A stretch of DNA of 64,000 nucleotides, from positions 9,224,934 to 9,288,933 of the forward strand of contig OX377201.1 in assembly GCA_947396885.1 (NCBI GenBank). Direction: 5' to 3'. Below, piece by piece: positions 1-11,300 of this stretch. The notes under the pieces are model-generated. The model ran no database searches. It was not told the origin of the DNA and saw only the letters and a program-made list of their open reading frames with translations. The translations under genes and the position numbers were made by a program. This DNA is from Heligmosomoides polygyrus polygyrus. Its lineage: Eukaryota; Nematoda; Chromadorea; Rhabditida; Heligmosomidae. Numbering within the stretch: the stretch's first letter is position 1; every line of letters starts with the position of its first letter.

Positions 1-66
1 GTTTCATTATCTAGTTGCACTTACTAAGATGAAGTAACTGTGTTGTGATATTATTCTAATATAGAA

Positions 67-170
67 GGCGCCGGTGGTGTAAGGTGAACATCGCTGCCCG
101 GAAAGCAGAAGGTGCAGGCTCGAGTCCCGCCTGGCGCAAGAGTTTTGATCGCAACAAAACATCCTGTAAC
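67..170 (+). repeat. tRNA-derived SINE fragment, copy 1
   Basis: A tRNA-like head at 67-138 has an acceptor-like 5' end (GGCGCCG) against a 3' GGCGC, an A-box-like TGGTGTAAGG and a B-box-like GGCTCGAGTCC. It is followed by the tail TTTTGATCGCAACAAAACAT. The same head plus tail recurs at 41,749-41,855 (+), and the tail with a T-arm recurs at 41,507-41,610 (-). A tail shared by all three means a dispersed element, not a functional tRNA. The anticodon arm does not fold cleanly. Confidence 0.6.
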
Positions 171-1160
171 AACATGTGTTGTGATAAATGAAGCGTTGTG
201 TAGGCCAGTCCTAAATAGTTACTCATCTTCTCGACCCAGTTCACGCCAAAATTTCGAAATTAGTGCACGGGGTATCATGGCTTCGGTCAAAAGTCAAAAA
301 CCAAAACAAACGTCGAAATGTTGCGTTTCGGCGAATGTTGCGAGTGACACTGTAACGACCTTTGCGCGGTGAATGGTGTATCTGCGGTCAGTAACAGCCG
401 GTTCAGCATCCTTCACCGCGACCTTCGTGAATCACAAGTGTCGGTAAGTTTCTGGCAACGAACCTTAGGTTAACCTGCGGTAGCGATTTGCGGACTCTTT
501 CGTGGACGAGTCCGGGCCCAGGCTTATCTTGAGACGACGCCGTGCTCAAAATTTCATAAAATACTGACAAGTTTGCCCAGCTCTAGCAAGCGTTTAGGGA
601 ACGCTTCCGTATGCGTCAGTGGCTTGTCACCGATTCGAAGAGCTGGGTCCTAGAGATGACTGTGAATCATGGATGTATATGCTTGTCGACTTTCTTTCAC
701 CAACTGGTGAGTGGGTATTTCATAGAGGTTTTTCATAGAGGAAATGGTGACTGAATACTGAAACATTCTAAAGGAAAAACAAGCAAAGTAATTGTAAAAT
801 TAGTGTAAATTCTAACCTGTTTTGATAGCACCGGACGTTACCTAACAGAAATACTTCACAGGGCTACCGTGGAAGCGAGCCACCGATCATGAGACAGTGC
901 TGCAAATGAAAGAAGAAGTAAGAGAAGGAAAACAGGTGAATGTTCCTACAAGAACTCATCTAGAATCGCACTGAAGCGGCTTTACATTCTATCCAAAACT
1001 ATTTCAGGCAATGTTCTTGTGCGGTGTGAAGTGCAAGAAGCACCTCCTCAAAATAATTACCTATATTGATGGACTGAAATGTTCGGATAGGGTCGATTAC
1101 TCGTTTATATTTAACATAATTGCCGAGGTAGAGTTAGCACTGCAAACCGCTTTGAAGCTG
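171..1160. other. Unassigned sequence
   Basis: No convincing exon, RNA gene or element was seen. The short ORFs here lack recognisable motifs and splice context. Confidence 0.5.
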
Positions 1161-1167
1161 TACTTGT

Positions 1168-1211
<44 letters not shown>

Positions 1212-1625
1212 TTTCAAGGCATAGAACATAGTCTGGCGTAAGCGAACAAAGCAATACAAAAAGAACAAACTAGCAAACTTCTGTCTAAAAACAGGAATAG
1301 TAATGACAATTACGCAACCGTCAACAGAGAAATCACTATATCATAATCCTGGAGTTCAACCAGCAATAGGACATTTACAGGCTTGTACAGACAGCTCCCT
1401 CAGGTCAGCATACTTCCCAGTCAACAAATTGAATTCCTTGAGAATCCTGTAGGTTAGAAAGTCAGATCTTATTTGTGACTTAGCAATCGGAACTCGAAGC
1501 TTAAGCTTTCCTCTAACGGTCCTCGGCGTGGGTTTAGTGAAACACTGAATTGAAAAGTTAAAAGTATAGAATGTATCTAAAAAGTATCTGCAGAAATACG
1601 ACAATTTTTTTCAAAATAACACAAT
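1160..1625 (-). mobile_element. 5'-truncated LINE 3' end with (TTTA)n tail
   Basis: Reading on the minus strand, 1,604-1,356 gives a peptide containing IRSDFLTYRILKEFN and DLRELS, resembling the C-terminal tail of CR1/Jockey-class reverse transcriptases. It is followed by a 3' UTR and a TAAA microsatellite at 1,163-1,214 (TTTA on the plus strand), as expected for a LINE 3' terminus. Only the 3' end is present. The family is inferred from tail type and weak protein similarity. Confidence 0.5.
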
Positions 1626-1638
1626 TTTTATCAACATT

Positions 1639-2757
1639 TTATTCATCAGCCGAATAATTTCCATCAACATCGACTACTCTCCGCCAACGTTCCACAAGAC
1701 TTCGAGTTTTACTGGTGTTGAAATCCGGCGACTTGGAGGCGAAAAAAGCTCGGAGGTCATTTTTGAGGTGATCACGATCTTCATAACGCTTCCCTTTTAG
1801 ATGATGCTGAAGTGATCGAAAAAGGCGGTAATCACTTGGGGGTAGACCTGGGCTGTACGGTGGATGTGGTAGGACTTCCCATCCGAGTTCTAGAATTTTC
1901 TGAGAAGTCGTGTTCGCGGTGTGGGCACGCGTTATCGTGCAGCAAGCGAACTTCGTCGAGCTTGGGCTGTTCCTTGCGCATCTTGTCGGCCAGTCCTGCA
2001 GTTGGGTAGCGTAGTCCTCGGCAGTGACAGTCGTGCTGTCAGGCAGCAGCTCGAAATGGCAGATCCCATAAACTCCCCACCAGACGCTCAGCATGACTTT
2101 CCTCGCATCAATTTCACCTTTTACGAAAGATTTCGGCACTTCATCACGTTGGCACCACGCAGGTTTACGAGCGTGGTTGACGTAGAGAACCCACTTTTCG
2201 TCTCCTGTGACGATGGTGTCGAGCCAGTTGAAGCTGCGACTTCGGGAGAGCAGCTGAGTGCACATGTCCAGGCGTCTTCGTCGGTTGTCGTCGGTCAGTT
2301 CGTGTGGATGCCACTGACCGAGCTTTCTAACCATTCCAAGAGATAGCAGTCCATTGTCCACGGTGGATCGGAAACAGCCAAGAGCAGCAGCAAAATAACG
2401 CACACCTTCGTATGGATGCTGCTCCGCCAGTGCCGTCAGTTCATCCAAAGATATCGTTGTCGGTCGACCAGAGCGAGGCTCATCTTCGAGAATCCTGTTC
2501 CCATTTCTGAAGCGTTCGAACCAGCTATACACAGACCGTACAGAAGGAGCTTTAGAGTCGAATACACGACACCAGTTTCGATGGGCTTCTGCAGCGGAGT
2601 GCCCAGATTCAAACTCGTAAAGGAGTACGTGTCTAATATGGGTAGACAGTTCGGCACACGACACCAGTTTCGATGGGCTTCTGCAGCGGAGTGCCTAGAT
2701 TCAAACTCGTAAAGGAGTACCGTAAAGTAGTGTCTAATATGGGTAGACAGTTCGGCC
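1639..2757 (-). pseudogene. mariner-family transposase, frameshifted copy
   Basis: A cut-and-paste DNA transposase of the Tc1/mariner superfamily. The N-terminal helix-turn-helix region (FERFRNGNRILEDEPRSGRP), the first catalytic Asp in TGDEKW and the third in PPSDYRLF are visible. Between them the listed frame is wrong: about 70 nt, from near the QLQ codons to just after GATAACGCG (about 1,912-1,985), read correctly only in a neighbouring frame, where LLHDNA with the second catalytic Asp appears. Two compensating indels therefore leave a long ORF that lacks the catalytic centre. The N-terminal end also carries a local tandem duplication (about 2,567-2,757). The sequence type resembles hookworm mariners such as bandit (inference). 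It lies directly beside the LINE tail at 1,160-1,625. Confidence 0.85.
2567..2757. repeat. Local tandem duplication of mariner 5' end
   Basis: Two near-identical direct copies of about 90-100 bp (about 2,567-2,656 and 2,657-2,757) cover the transposase N-terminal codons. The second has a few extra bases (CCGTAAAGTA). The duplication gives two alternative N-terminal ORFs. Confidence 0.8.
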
Positions 2758-2879
2758 ATCGTACTGTGAAATAGGCAAGGAAGACGCAGCTGGATATGTT
2801 ATGCAGATATAGCAGGATAGTGTCTTTAAATAGCACTTATGTTGAAATCTTCAGAACATTCTAGAAAAATCTGGAACAT

Positions 2880-3267
2880 TGCGAAGTTTTCTGCAGATAC
2901 TCTCTATATATGTTGTATGTGTTTCACCTTTATATGTTAAATGTATCGTACAATATGTACCCTCAGAAGATAACGAACACATTCCAGCTTCTCAGTTCTT
3001 ACGATTTCAGGCGGCCAAGAAATGCAATTGCAACTTACAGGCACCCTTCGACTGGGAACCCGAGGCAAAAACTCACTATTTTTCCCTCCTTTCGAAAAGA
3101 TCATCTAAAAGGTATGATGTAATTCATTCGGAGAACGATTTTACGCTATTCGTGCAGTTCAATTGCACATAGCACTCCTCGTATTTCCTCTCTTCTCTCT
3201 TGCTGTCCGCAGAAATTTTTACCTGCAGCAGTTTTTTCTGCTGTCGATTCGGTAGAGTTGCCACACG
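2880..3267. other. Unassigned sequence
   Basis: AT-rich spacer between the mariner and the next MITE. The 97-codon ORF here has no recognised motif. Confidence 0.4.
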
Positions 3268-3270
3268 TTA

Positions 3271-3605
3271 GGCCAGGGGCATACTTCCATCGCCGCGGTG
3301 CCATCGCAACGCTCAGTCCGTGACCATTCCGCCGCACGCGGTCGAATAGTCAAAGGAAACTTCGCCGCGGCCGCCGCAACAGTGGCGGTCGGTATGCGCG
3401 ATGGCTTCCCGCGCCCATCGCGGGCATGGCATACTTTTTCGCGCCGCGCGCGGTGTTTAGCGTTGGTCAGGGCGGATCGCGGTCGCGCTCCCTTGCAGAG
3501 CGATGGGAGATGCGACGAGCACAAAGAAATTCAAATTCCTTCGCGTCGCCCTGCAAAACTCATCGCCGCGATTCCATCGCGGCGACGGGAAGTATGCACG
3601 AGGCC
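3271..3605. mobile_element. Harbinger-like MITE, TTA target duplication
   Basis: A 335-bp GC-rich element starting GGCCAGGGGCATACTTCC and ending GGGAAGTATGCACGAGGCC. It is bounded by exact direct TTA triplets (3,268-3,270 and 3,606-3,608). A full relative is at 37,592-37,928 and a partial one at 16,200-16,377. A 3-bp TWA duplication with a GGCC tip is the known signature of PIF/Harbinger (Tourist-like) MITEs. ORFs inside are palindrome artefacts. Confidence 0.75.
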
Positions 3606-3689
3606 TTAGACTTGGTTGAGTTGGTTCTGCCTATGGGCTAGAATATCCATATTTGGATGACAAACAACAATGATGTTAACACTTTTGTT

Positions 3690-4700
3690 TGGTTACAATG
3701 TGTCACATATCCATACGATTATTTCTGCACTGTAGAAACTGTAGATAACACGTACGCACTAACTTGTTCATGCCGGAAACGTGGAAGCCTAGAGAGCGAG
3801 AAGCGATGAAATCACAGAAAGCCTTTTCCACATCCACTTGAGAATTGATTTTTTTCTTGTAAGAAGTGGTCCAATGCTTGGAAGAAGTGGTAGTCAGTTG
3901 GTGCGAAATCCGATAGGGCAATACGGTGGGTAAATGAGAAGTTCAACATCCAACTCCTGCGGTTTCAACGCGTCTGTGCGACGCGTGGTCGTGCGTTGTC
4001 TTGCAACAGTATTGGCCTGTCTCTGTTGGCCAATCTTGTGGTGCTTAGCTAAGCTTTCTCATCATATCGTCCAGCGGTTGCAGTGAACGTCACAGTCACC
4101 GCTTCACCAGTCCTCATGAAGCTGCGCAGGATGATTCCATAGGTAGACCACCAAACAGACACCATCAACGGTGGATGTTGGGTCTCGGACTGTGTTTTGG
4201 GACTCTACCTTTATCCAACAATTGCGCGAAACGCTTACAATTGTCGTAGAGAACCCATTTTTTCATCACAGGTAAATTGGCTCGAGTTCTTGCCGTGAGA
4301 GCAAAGAAAGACAGGCTTCGAAATGACACCACTTCTGCTGCTCGCTCAATTCGTGTAGTACCCATTGATCCAGCTTCTTTACTTTGCCGGTTCGCTTCAA
4401 ATCGTTCAGTATTATAGAGGTAGAGAGCTTTTATCTTGCTGCTAATTCACGCGTAGTTTTGTGTCGCCTTCCACTACAGCTTTCAATTCGTCGTTATCCA
4501 CCTTGGAACAGGTCTCATACGAGGCTCATTTTCAAGATTAAAATCGCCAGATGAAAACTTCTTGAACCATCGACTTACTGTGTGTTTGCTAGTCATATCC
4601 TTGCCGCCGAAAACCTCGTCAATATCTGGACCGCCTGAGATACTTTGCTTCCACGACGGAACTCGTATTCGAATTCAACACGAATTCTCGACTCTTCCAT
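3690..4700 (-). pseudogene. mariner transposase remnant
   Basis: Minus-strand fragments in several frames are in mariner order. The N-terminal MEESRIRVEFEYEFRRGSK lies near 4,695. Then comes ELAAR...LNDLKRTGKVKKLDQWVLHEL, then a catalytic-region peptide KKWVLYDNCKRFAQLLDKG (4,365-4,165). The C-terminal KAFCDFIASRSLGFHVSGMN is at 3,921-3,703. Frameshifts and stops separate them and the residue before KKW is no longer GDE. Another diverged mariner lineage, distinct from the copy at 1.6-2.8 kb. Confidence 0.75.
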
Positions 4701-5167
4701 GGCTTCGAAAAACTGCTATGAAAGCGACACCTTGAAAGACTTTTACAAAGCAAAACAACCGATGAAAAGTGTAAAATGTCCTCCAGAAAAAAGGAAAATC
4801 TAGAACCGCAGAAACGTTTTTAACTGAAATAACAACCCAAATCTTAACAATGGCAAAATCGGTCATTTCGACCCACTAATATCCAGCCGAAAAAACACAA
4901 ATTCGCTGCAGCTATGAGGCAAGGTAAGCAGGTGCGGTGTTCAACTGAGCCGTCTATCTACTTCTGATCCTCATTGCTTGAGTTGTTTCTGTAGCTCCTC
5001 TATGGAATATAACTGCATCCTATGATAGCTGACAATTTAAGAAGAAAACATGGAAATATTCGATGACAAGAGACTACCAAAAGACACTGGAAAGTGCAGT
5101 CGTTTGATGCCTTCTGTCAGTTGCTTGTGAATTGCGAGGATGGAACTAAATGGAGCTATTCAGTAAC

Positions 5168-5468
5168 CTGGGGCCGGATTCATCAACGACACACAGCAAT
5201 TTAACGGAAAAAATACAACCGAAATCCCTGATAGCGCGGCTCATCAAGCGATATGGTGAAACATTTCACCACGTCGCTTGTTGATAAGCCGCACTGCCAG
5301 GGGTCGGATTCATCAACGACACACAGCAATTTAACGGAGAAAATACAGCTGAAATCCCTTATAGCGCGGCGAAATGTTTCGCCATACCGCTTGATAAGCC
5401 GCGCTACCAGGAGTTTAGGCTGCATTTTCTCTGTTAAATTGCTGTAAGTCGTTTATGAATCAGGCCCC
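5168..5468. mobile_element. Palindromic MITE (GGGGCCGGATTCATC type), copy 1
   Basis: Terminal inverted repeat beginning GGGGCCGGATTCATCAACGA. Its inverse, ending TTTATGAATCAGGCCCC, lies at about 5,452-5,468. The motif ACAGCAATTTAACGG occurs repeatedly in both orientations, and an internal hairpin centres on GATAAGCCGC. A nested or tandem internal repeat begins at about 5,301. The target duplication is not certain. Confidence 0.65.
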
Positions 5469-5788
5469 TGATCCTTGCCCACAAAAGTGGTCAAATTCAT
5501 AATAATTGGCCATCCTTTATCTTTGCGTTGTTTTCCTTTTTATCATTTTTTTTATTCAGAGCGACATCACAATCTTCGATTATTTCTCATTCACTTCTTT
5601 CGCCGGATGATACCATCAAAACGTGTCCGACGTGAAAATGGTACTTATTTTCTACTAATTTTTCTACCTGTCATTTACCTGTCACCTATTACGGCTGAGG
5701 AACTACCTTGCTGACCCGAGAAAAGGAAAAAAGCTCTAGCTCCATCTAGAAGTCGTTATGACGGTCTCCATTGTACCGAAAGAATACA
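5469..5788. other. Unassigned spacer
   Basis: Spacer between two copies of the same MITE family; nothing recognisable. Confidence 0.4.
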
Positions 5789-6138
5789 GGGGTCGAATTC
5801 ATAAACGACTTACATAACTTTAACAGAGAATTCACAGCGGAAAACTCAGATAACGCGGCTTATCGCTCACCATATCGCTTGATAAGCCGCGCTATCAGGA
5901 ATTTCGGCTGCAATTTTCTCTGTTAAATTGCTGGAATTGATGGCAACAGAAGATATTGCAACATCACGGGCAAGATTCGTCAACGACTTACAGCAATTTA
6001 ACGGAGAAAATACCGCCAAAATCTTGATAACGTGGCTGAAATGCTTCACCATATCGCTCGATAAGCCGCGCTATCAGGGATTTCGGCTGTAATTTTCTCT
6101 GTTAAATTGCTGTAAGTCGTTGATGAATCCGGCTCCTG
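5789..6138. mobile_element. Palindromic MITE (GGGGCCGGATTCATC type), copy 2
   Basis: Same family as 5,168-5,468. Two hairpin units in series, each with TTAACAGAGAA or TTCTCTGTTAAATTGCTG arms and a GATAAGCCGCGCTATCAGG segment. The right tip is GTTGATGAATCCGGCTCCTG. It may be two copies, one inserted in or beside the other. Confidence 0.6.
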
Positions 6139-7481
6139 GATACCCAAGGATACATCAGACTTCAGAGCTTAGTGGAACGAGTCTTCTTTAGGATATAGTG
6201 CATTGGTGCCATAACACGTTCGCTTTTTAAAAGATGAGGCTCGGGTTCAAACTAGTGATGGTGAATTTAGTTCAGCCTGTAAATCCGGCTCTAAAACCTC
6301 CTATAAGTTCAAGTTTGATAGAGTACAGCTGAAAAGGTTTAATTTCAGAAAGCCTTTAGAAACTCTTTCGATTTCAGGACTCTCCGGCGAATGTGTGCGG
6401 TGCCCAACCAGCGTAGCGCTAAGAAGAGGACCGTCGTGCACACATCAAAACGTAGATATTCGTAGCTGCTTTCATTTATATCCTATGTTAATGAGCGCTC
6501 CAATGAAGAGTGGAAAATTAGCAATTGGTACGGCTCTTCGTCATCTGACATTCCTCCCCCCCCCCACCCCTCTCCCACGCACACGCAAACACTGTTAAGC
6601 TTGCATTCTCACGCAACAGGCCTGACTCGTCGTGGCGTCGGACGTTTTCCTTTATCATCGCCGTGTTTGAGAAGGTGACTCAACCAGACCCGATTGCCCA
6701 GTTCCTACCACACAGCAATCGGCACCATTTTCGCAGCTCTTCTCGCGCTGGCTGACAATGGCTTATTTGCTTTCAATCTCCGGAATAGAGCTTTAAGTTT
6801 GATGTATTCAATCTTCAATTCGTCAATGCAATAAGACCACTAGCTGCAACAGTTTGGCAGGAAATGCGATTTGAATTTGAATACGTTTTGGCATATCATA
6901 ATCGGCAGCGTTTTAGGGAACTCGCAAAACGACTGCGTCAGGAGTTAGTTTAACCAGGTCACATTTCTAGGTTGTCAAAAAGGTTGCAATACCATTTTCA
7001 TCCTCTTCCTGCTCTCTGTTTATGTGTCTCATCTCGAAATTTTCCATAACGTCTCTTCAATCGATCACAATGTAGTAGATTAAACTAAATAAAATCGGTA
7101 AGTTGCTCTGTTCGGCTTGAACTGTGCTCGCCACGTTGCGATTCAGTGTACAACCTCAAACTTGGGTAACTGAACTTCCAATGCTTCAGCTACATAAATA
7201 GTCAAAAATATGCATACAATGTGAGAAAGGGATAAAATTCTAAATAGCTACTATCAGCTCTCAGTTATGGTGCTTCCTGCTTTGTGGGGCTGTTATGGTC
7301 TTGAACTTAAATCTATTCAAGAGGCGCATAAGGATATTCTTCTCCTTCGTCGTCGTCTTCCTCTTCTTCTTCTTCTTCAGCGTCTGTCCCGCTGCGTAGC
7401 GGGGTCAGTAGCATAAGGATATAAAAGTGCAAATAAAGAGATGAGCGGAGAGAATGTTAAGCACAAATTGTAACGCCCACT
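6139..7481. other. Unassigned sequence
   Basis: No exon chain, RNA gene or repeat end could be supported. It contains an 8-C run at 6,556 and a CTT-rich tract at about 7,340-7,380. Confidence 0.4.
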
Positions 7482-7788
7482 TACAATACCGGCCTTAACT
7501 TTTGGTCTTTGGGTGGAAAAAGCGAAAAAAACGCCTTTTCCGCCGCTTTTCTGTAGCGCTCTTCAAATTGAGCGCATTGTAAATTGAAACACATATTCGT
7601 GAGCACCGAGCCCTCTTCCCGCTGAGCTGCAAAGCATCTAGAGGGCGCCTGAAAAACAATTCAGTGACCTAATTTTTACCTGGCGCGGCTGACCCCTCCA
7701 CTCGCGGGAGATAATTACACCAACAGCTCCTAAGTAGCTAATGAAGGAAGATATTTGGCCTATTAAAGCATATTTTTTACCTTAAATA

Positions 7789-8374
7789 TAGTAACGCATG
7801 TTTTCTGGATTCCCTAGCTTTTTGTGGTCACAATAATGTAATTTTAAAGGATCCGATAATATAATTGGCATTAGTTTCCGAAAATGTGTCCATTTTGGAG
7901 GACTCTAAAATTTCCAAACGGCACCAGTTCGCTTTTGGAGTGACTGCTGCGTGGCTGAGTGGCTAAAATGTCTTCTAGCCTAGTCGAAATCTCACCTGTG
8001 GATAACTAAATACAAGGAGCTTTCATAGGCATCGAAATCCCTACGTTTCCTTCTTAAAAGAAATGACTCTGTGGCCTCTTTAATCATGGGAAAAATGCGT
8101 GGGCAACTGCGAAGAAGTAGCATGTGGGTAACTTTGTCAGTGTATAATTACTAACGATTTTAACCCCAAAAGTTCCACTTCCGCGGCTGGACTTCAACTA
8201 TAACGTTTAGCGGGACAAATGAATGTGATCACTCATAAACGTGATATTCCAAAACGAGAGTCCTCCAAAGTGGACACATTTTCTGAAACTAATGCCAATT
8301 AAATTATCGGATCCTTTAAAATTTACATTATTGTGACCACAAAAAGATAAGGGATCCAGAGAACATGCTCACTA
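7789..8374. mobile_element. 586-bp MITE with about 118-bp inverted repeats
   Basis: Terminal inverted repeats start TAGTAACGCATGTTTTCTGG on the left and, as reverse complement, TAGTGAGCATGTTCTCTGG on the right. They run to about 7,907 and from about 8,258. Flanking TA dinucleotides are at 7,787-7,788 and 8,375-8,376. The opposite arm of the surrounding palindrome lacks this element (junction at 12,928), so it supplies an internal empty site. Confidence 0.8.
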
Positions 8375-8376
8375 TA

Positions 8377-11300
8377 CAGTACCGGACATGCCGCTGCGTC
8401 CAACAAGCACAAGCGGCGCAAAAGGGCGCCGGAGAGCGCCGTTTTCCGCTCGCCACGCGCCGCGTCTGAGGCAAGTCGCGTTAGTGCGCGGCGTCCTCAA
8501 CTGACGTTAGACTGAATGAAGGAGCTTATCTATGCGTTCGGACGAGCATGGCCTACTGTTTGGAACTAACTTCCGGCATGGCGCGCGCTCTGAACAATGC
8601 ATGTAGGCCGGCAGAGTCAATCGAGGGGGCGCGACCGCTCGCAGAGTGACGTTAGGCTGATGGGCTGATGGAAGGAGCCTATCCATGCGTTTGGACGAGC
8701 ATGGTCTACTGTTTGGAACTAACTGCCGGCATGGCGCGCGCTCTGAACAATGCATATAGGCCCGGCAGAATCAATCGAGTGGGAGCGACAACCTGTAGAG
8801 CGAGCGACAGCTTGAACAGTGAGCGCATGGGGAGTTTTATCAGAAATCCTTGGCCGCTCTACTCAGGAGCTGCTCTAGGACTCTCCAGCTTTCATCTGGA
8901 GTGCACCGTGAGCAATGCATATAGAATCGAACCTATCATCGAGTGGGCGCGAAAGCTTGTAGAGTGAGAGTTTGAGGAGTTTTATCAGAAATCCCTAGCC
9001 GTTCTACTCAGGAACTGCTCTAGGACTGTCCAGCTTGCACCTGGAGTGCGCCGAGAACAATGCATAAAGAATCGAACCTATCAATCGAGTGGGCGCGACC
9101 GCTCGCAAATTGCACGCGCGGGCGTGTTTGGGGCCCGATAACTCTGTCATGTGTGAACCCTCCCAGCTGCAGCTTGTGGGTTTTGTAGACAGTAAAAAGC
9201 TCTAGCAGCTCTCTGAAGCACAGCGATGTAGCCTAAGAACTGACAAAGTTACGGTGGTGCAAAGATGCAGGTCAGGCTTGTACAACCAATTTTTTTCGAT
9301 TTCAGGCGATCACTGCGGGAAGAGGCGATGAGCTGACGGCCTACAAATGCATAGGCTAACAGATAACTTAACGTACTTTACAAGAAGGCGCTTACAGCTC
9401 TCCAGCTGCCTACCTGCCTTAGTTACAGCTGCCGCTTTAGAGCGGCGGACGGCAGCAGTAAAGATTCTTCCGCCCTTACTTCTTCCAGTTTTGAGTTTTC
9501 GGCACTCGCAATGACACTGTTCTCTTCAACTCGATGAGCTCTATCGAACGGTGTCAATCTCGGCCAGTTTTGGAAAAATCTTCTATTTTTGGCAATTTCG
9601 CGACGAAGAAGAGGGCGCCGCTGTAGGTCGCGGCAGAGGGTGATGATGTCATCGAAAATCGATAATTCCGAACCGAGCCAAATTGGATAAGATTCGATAG
9701 AGCTTTTCGTGTGAATTGAACAGTGCTGCTACGAGTGGCGAATACCGTAATCTGGGCGAGTAAGAGCAGGGAGAACATCGACCGTTATTATGCTAAATTG
9801 CACATGCGGGCGTGTTCAGAGCGCAGTAGCTCGGTCAGGTTCGAGTCGTTTCGGCTGCAGCTCGTGGGCCTTATAGGCAGTAGAATGTTCTAGTGCCATG
9901 CCAAAAGACAGTAATGTAGCTTACGATAGGACAAAGTTACAGCGCTGCGAAAATGCAGGTTAGCCTTGTGTGACACGATTTTTCCCAAATTCAGTCGACC
10001 CCTGCGGAAAGACGCGGAGAGCTAGCATCTTACAAATAAGCAGGCGAGCAGAACGCTTAAGGTTCTTTACGAAAACGTGCTCACAGCTCCCTAGCTTATT
10101 AAATTGCCTTAGTACCAGCTGCCGTTTTAGAGCGGCGGACTTAGCGGTTGAAGTTTCCTGCCCTCTTACTCACCCATATTTGGGTTTTCGATACCATGAA
10201 TAACACCATTAGCTTCACCGCGAAAAGCTCTATCGAACGGTAACCAATTTGACCCTGTTCGGAAAAATCGATTTTCGATGACGTCATCGTCCCTCTGCCG
10301 CGGCCTTGAGTGGCCTTGTCCTCGTTGCGAAACCGCCAAAAAATCGTTTTTTCCAAAATCGGTCGTAATTGACACCGTTCGATAGCGCTTTTCCTGCTGA
10401 ACAGAAAGGTACCATTGCGAGTGTTGAAAACTCAAATCTTGGCGAGTAAGAGCGCAAGAACCTCTAACCGCTATCTTCCGACGCTTTAAACTGGCAGCTG
10501 TGGCTAAGACAGTTTAGGCAGCTGAGGCGTTCTGAGCACGTCATCGTTAGGTATCTTAAGCGTCCTGTTAGCCCACGCATTTTAATCGCGTTAGCTAGCT
10601 GCGTCTTCCCGCTGTGGTTCATCGAAATCGGAAAAAATGCGTCACACAACCCGCATCTGCATCTTCGTATCTCTGTAACATTGCCTCTTCTTAAGCTACG
10701 CCACTTCTACTTTGGCATGCTACTAGAACATTTTACTGCCTATAAGGCCCACAAGTTGCAGCCAAAACGACTCGAACCTGACCGAGCTACTGCGCTCTGA
10801 ACACGCCCGCATTTGCAATTTAGCACAATAACGGTCGATGTTCTCCCTGCTCTTACTCGCCCAGATTACGGTATTCGCCACTCGTAGCAGCACTGTTCAA
10901 TCCAGCACGAAAAAGCTCTATCGAATCTTAACCAATTTGGCCCGGTTCGGAATTATCGATTTTCGATGTCATCACTCTCTGCCGCGACCTAGAGCGGCGC
11001 CCTCTTCTTTGACGCGAAATTGTCAAAAAATCGATTTTTACAACACTGGCCGAGATTGACACCGTTCGATAGAGCTCATCGAGTTGAAAATAACAGTGTC
11101 ATTGCGAGTACCGAAAACTCAAAACCGGAAGGATTAAGGGCGGAAGAAGCTTCACTGTTGCCTCCGCCGTTTTAAAACGGCAGCTGGAACTAAGGCAATT
11201 TAATAAGTTAGGAAGCTGTGAGCACGTTTTCGTAAAGAGCCTTAAGCTTTCTTCTGGCCTGCATATTTGTAAAATGCTGGCTCTCCGGGTCTTTCCGCAG

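Noticed and set aside
3146..3641. Four overlapping ORFs of 63-103 codons
   Set aside because: All are within the MITE at 3,271-3,605, which has exact TTA target duplications.
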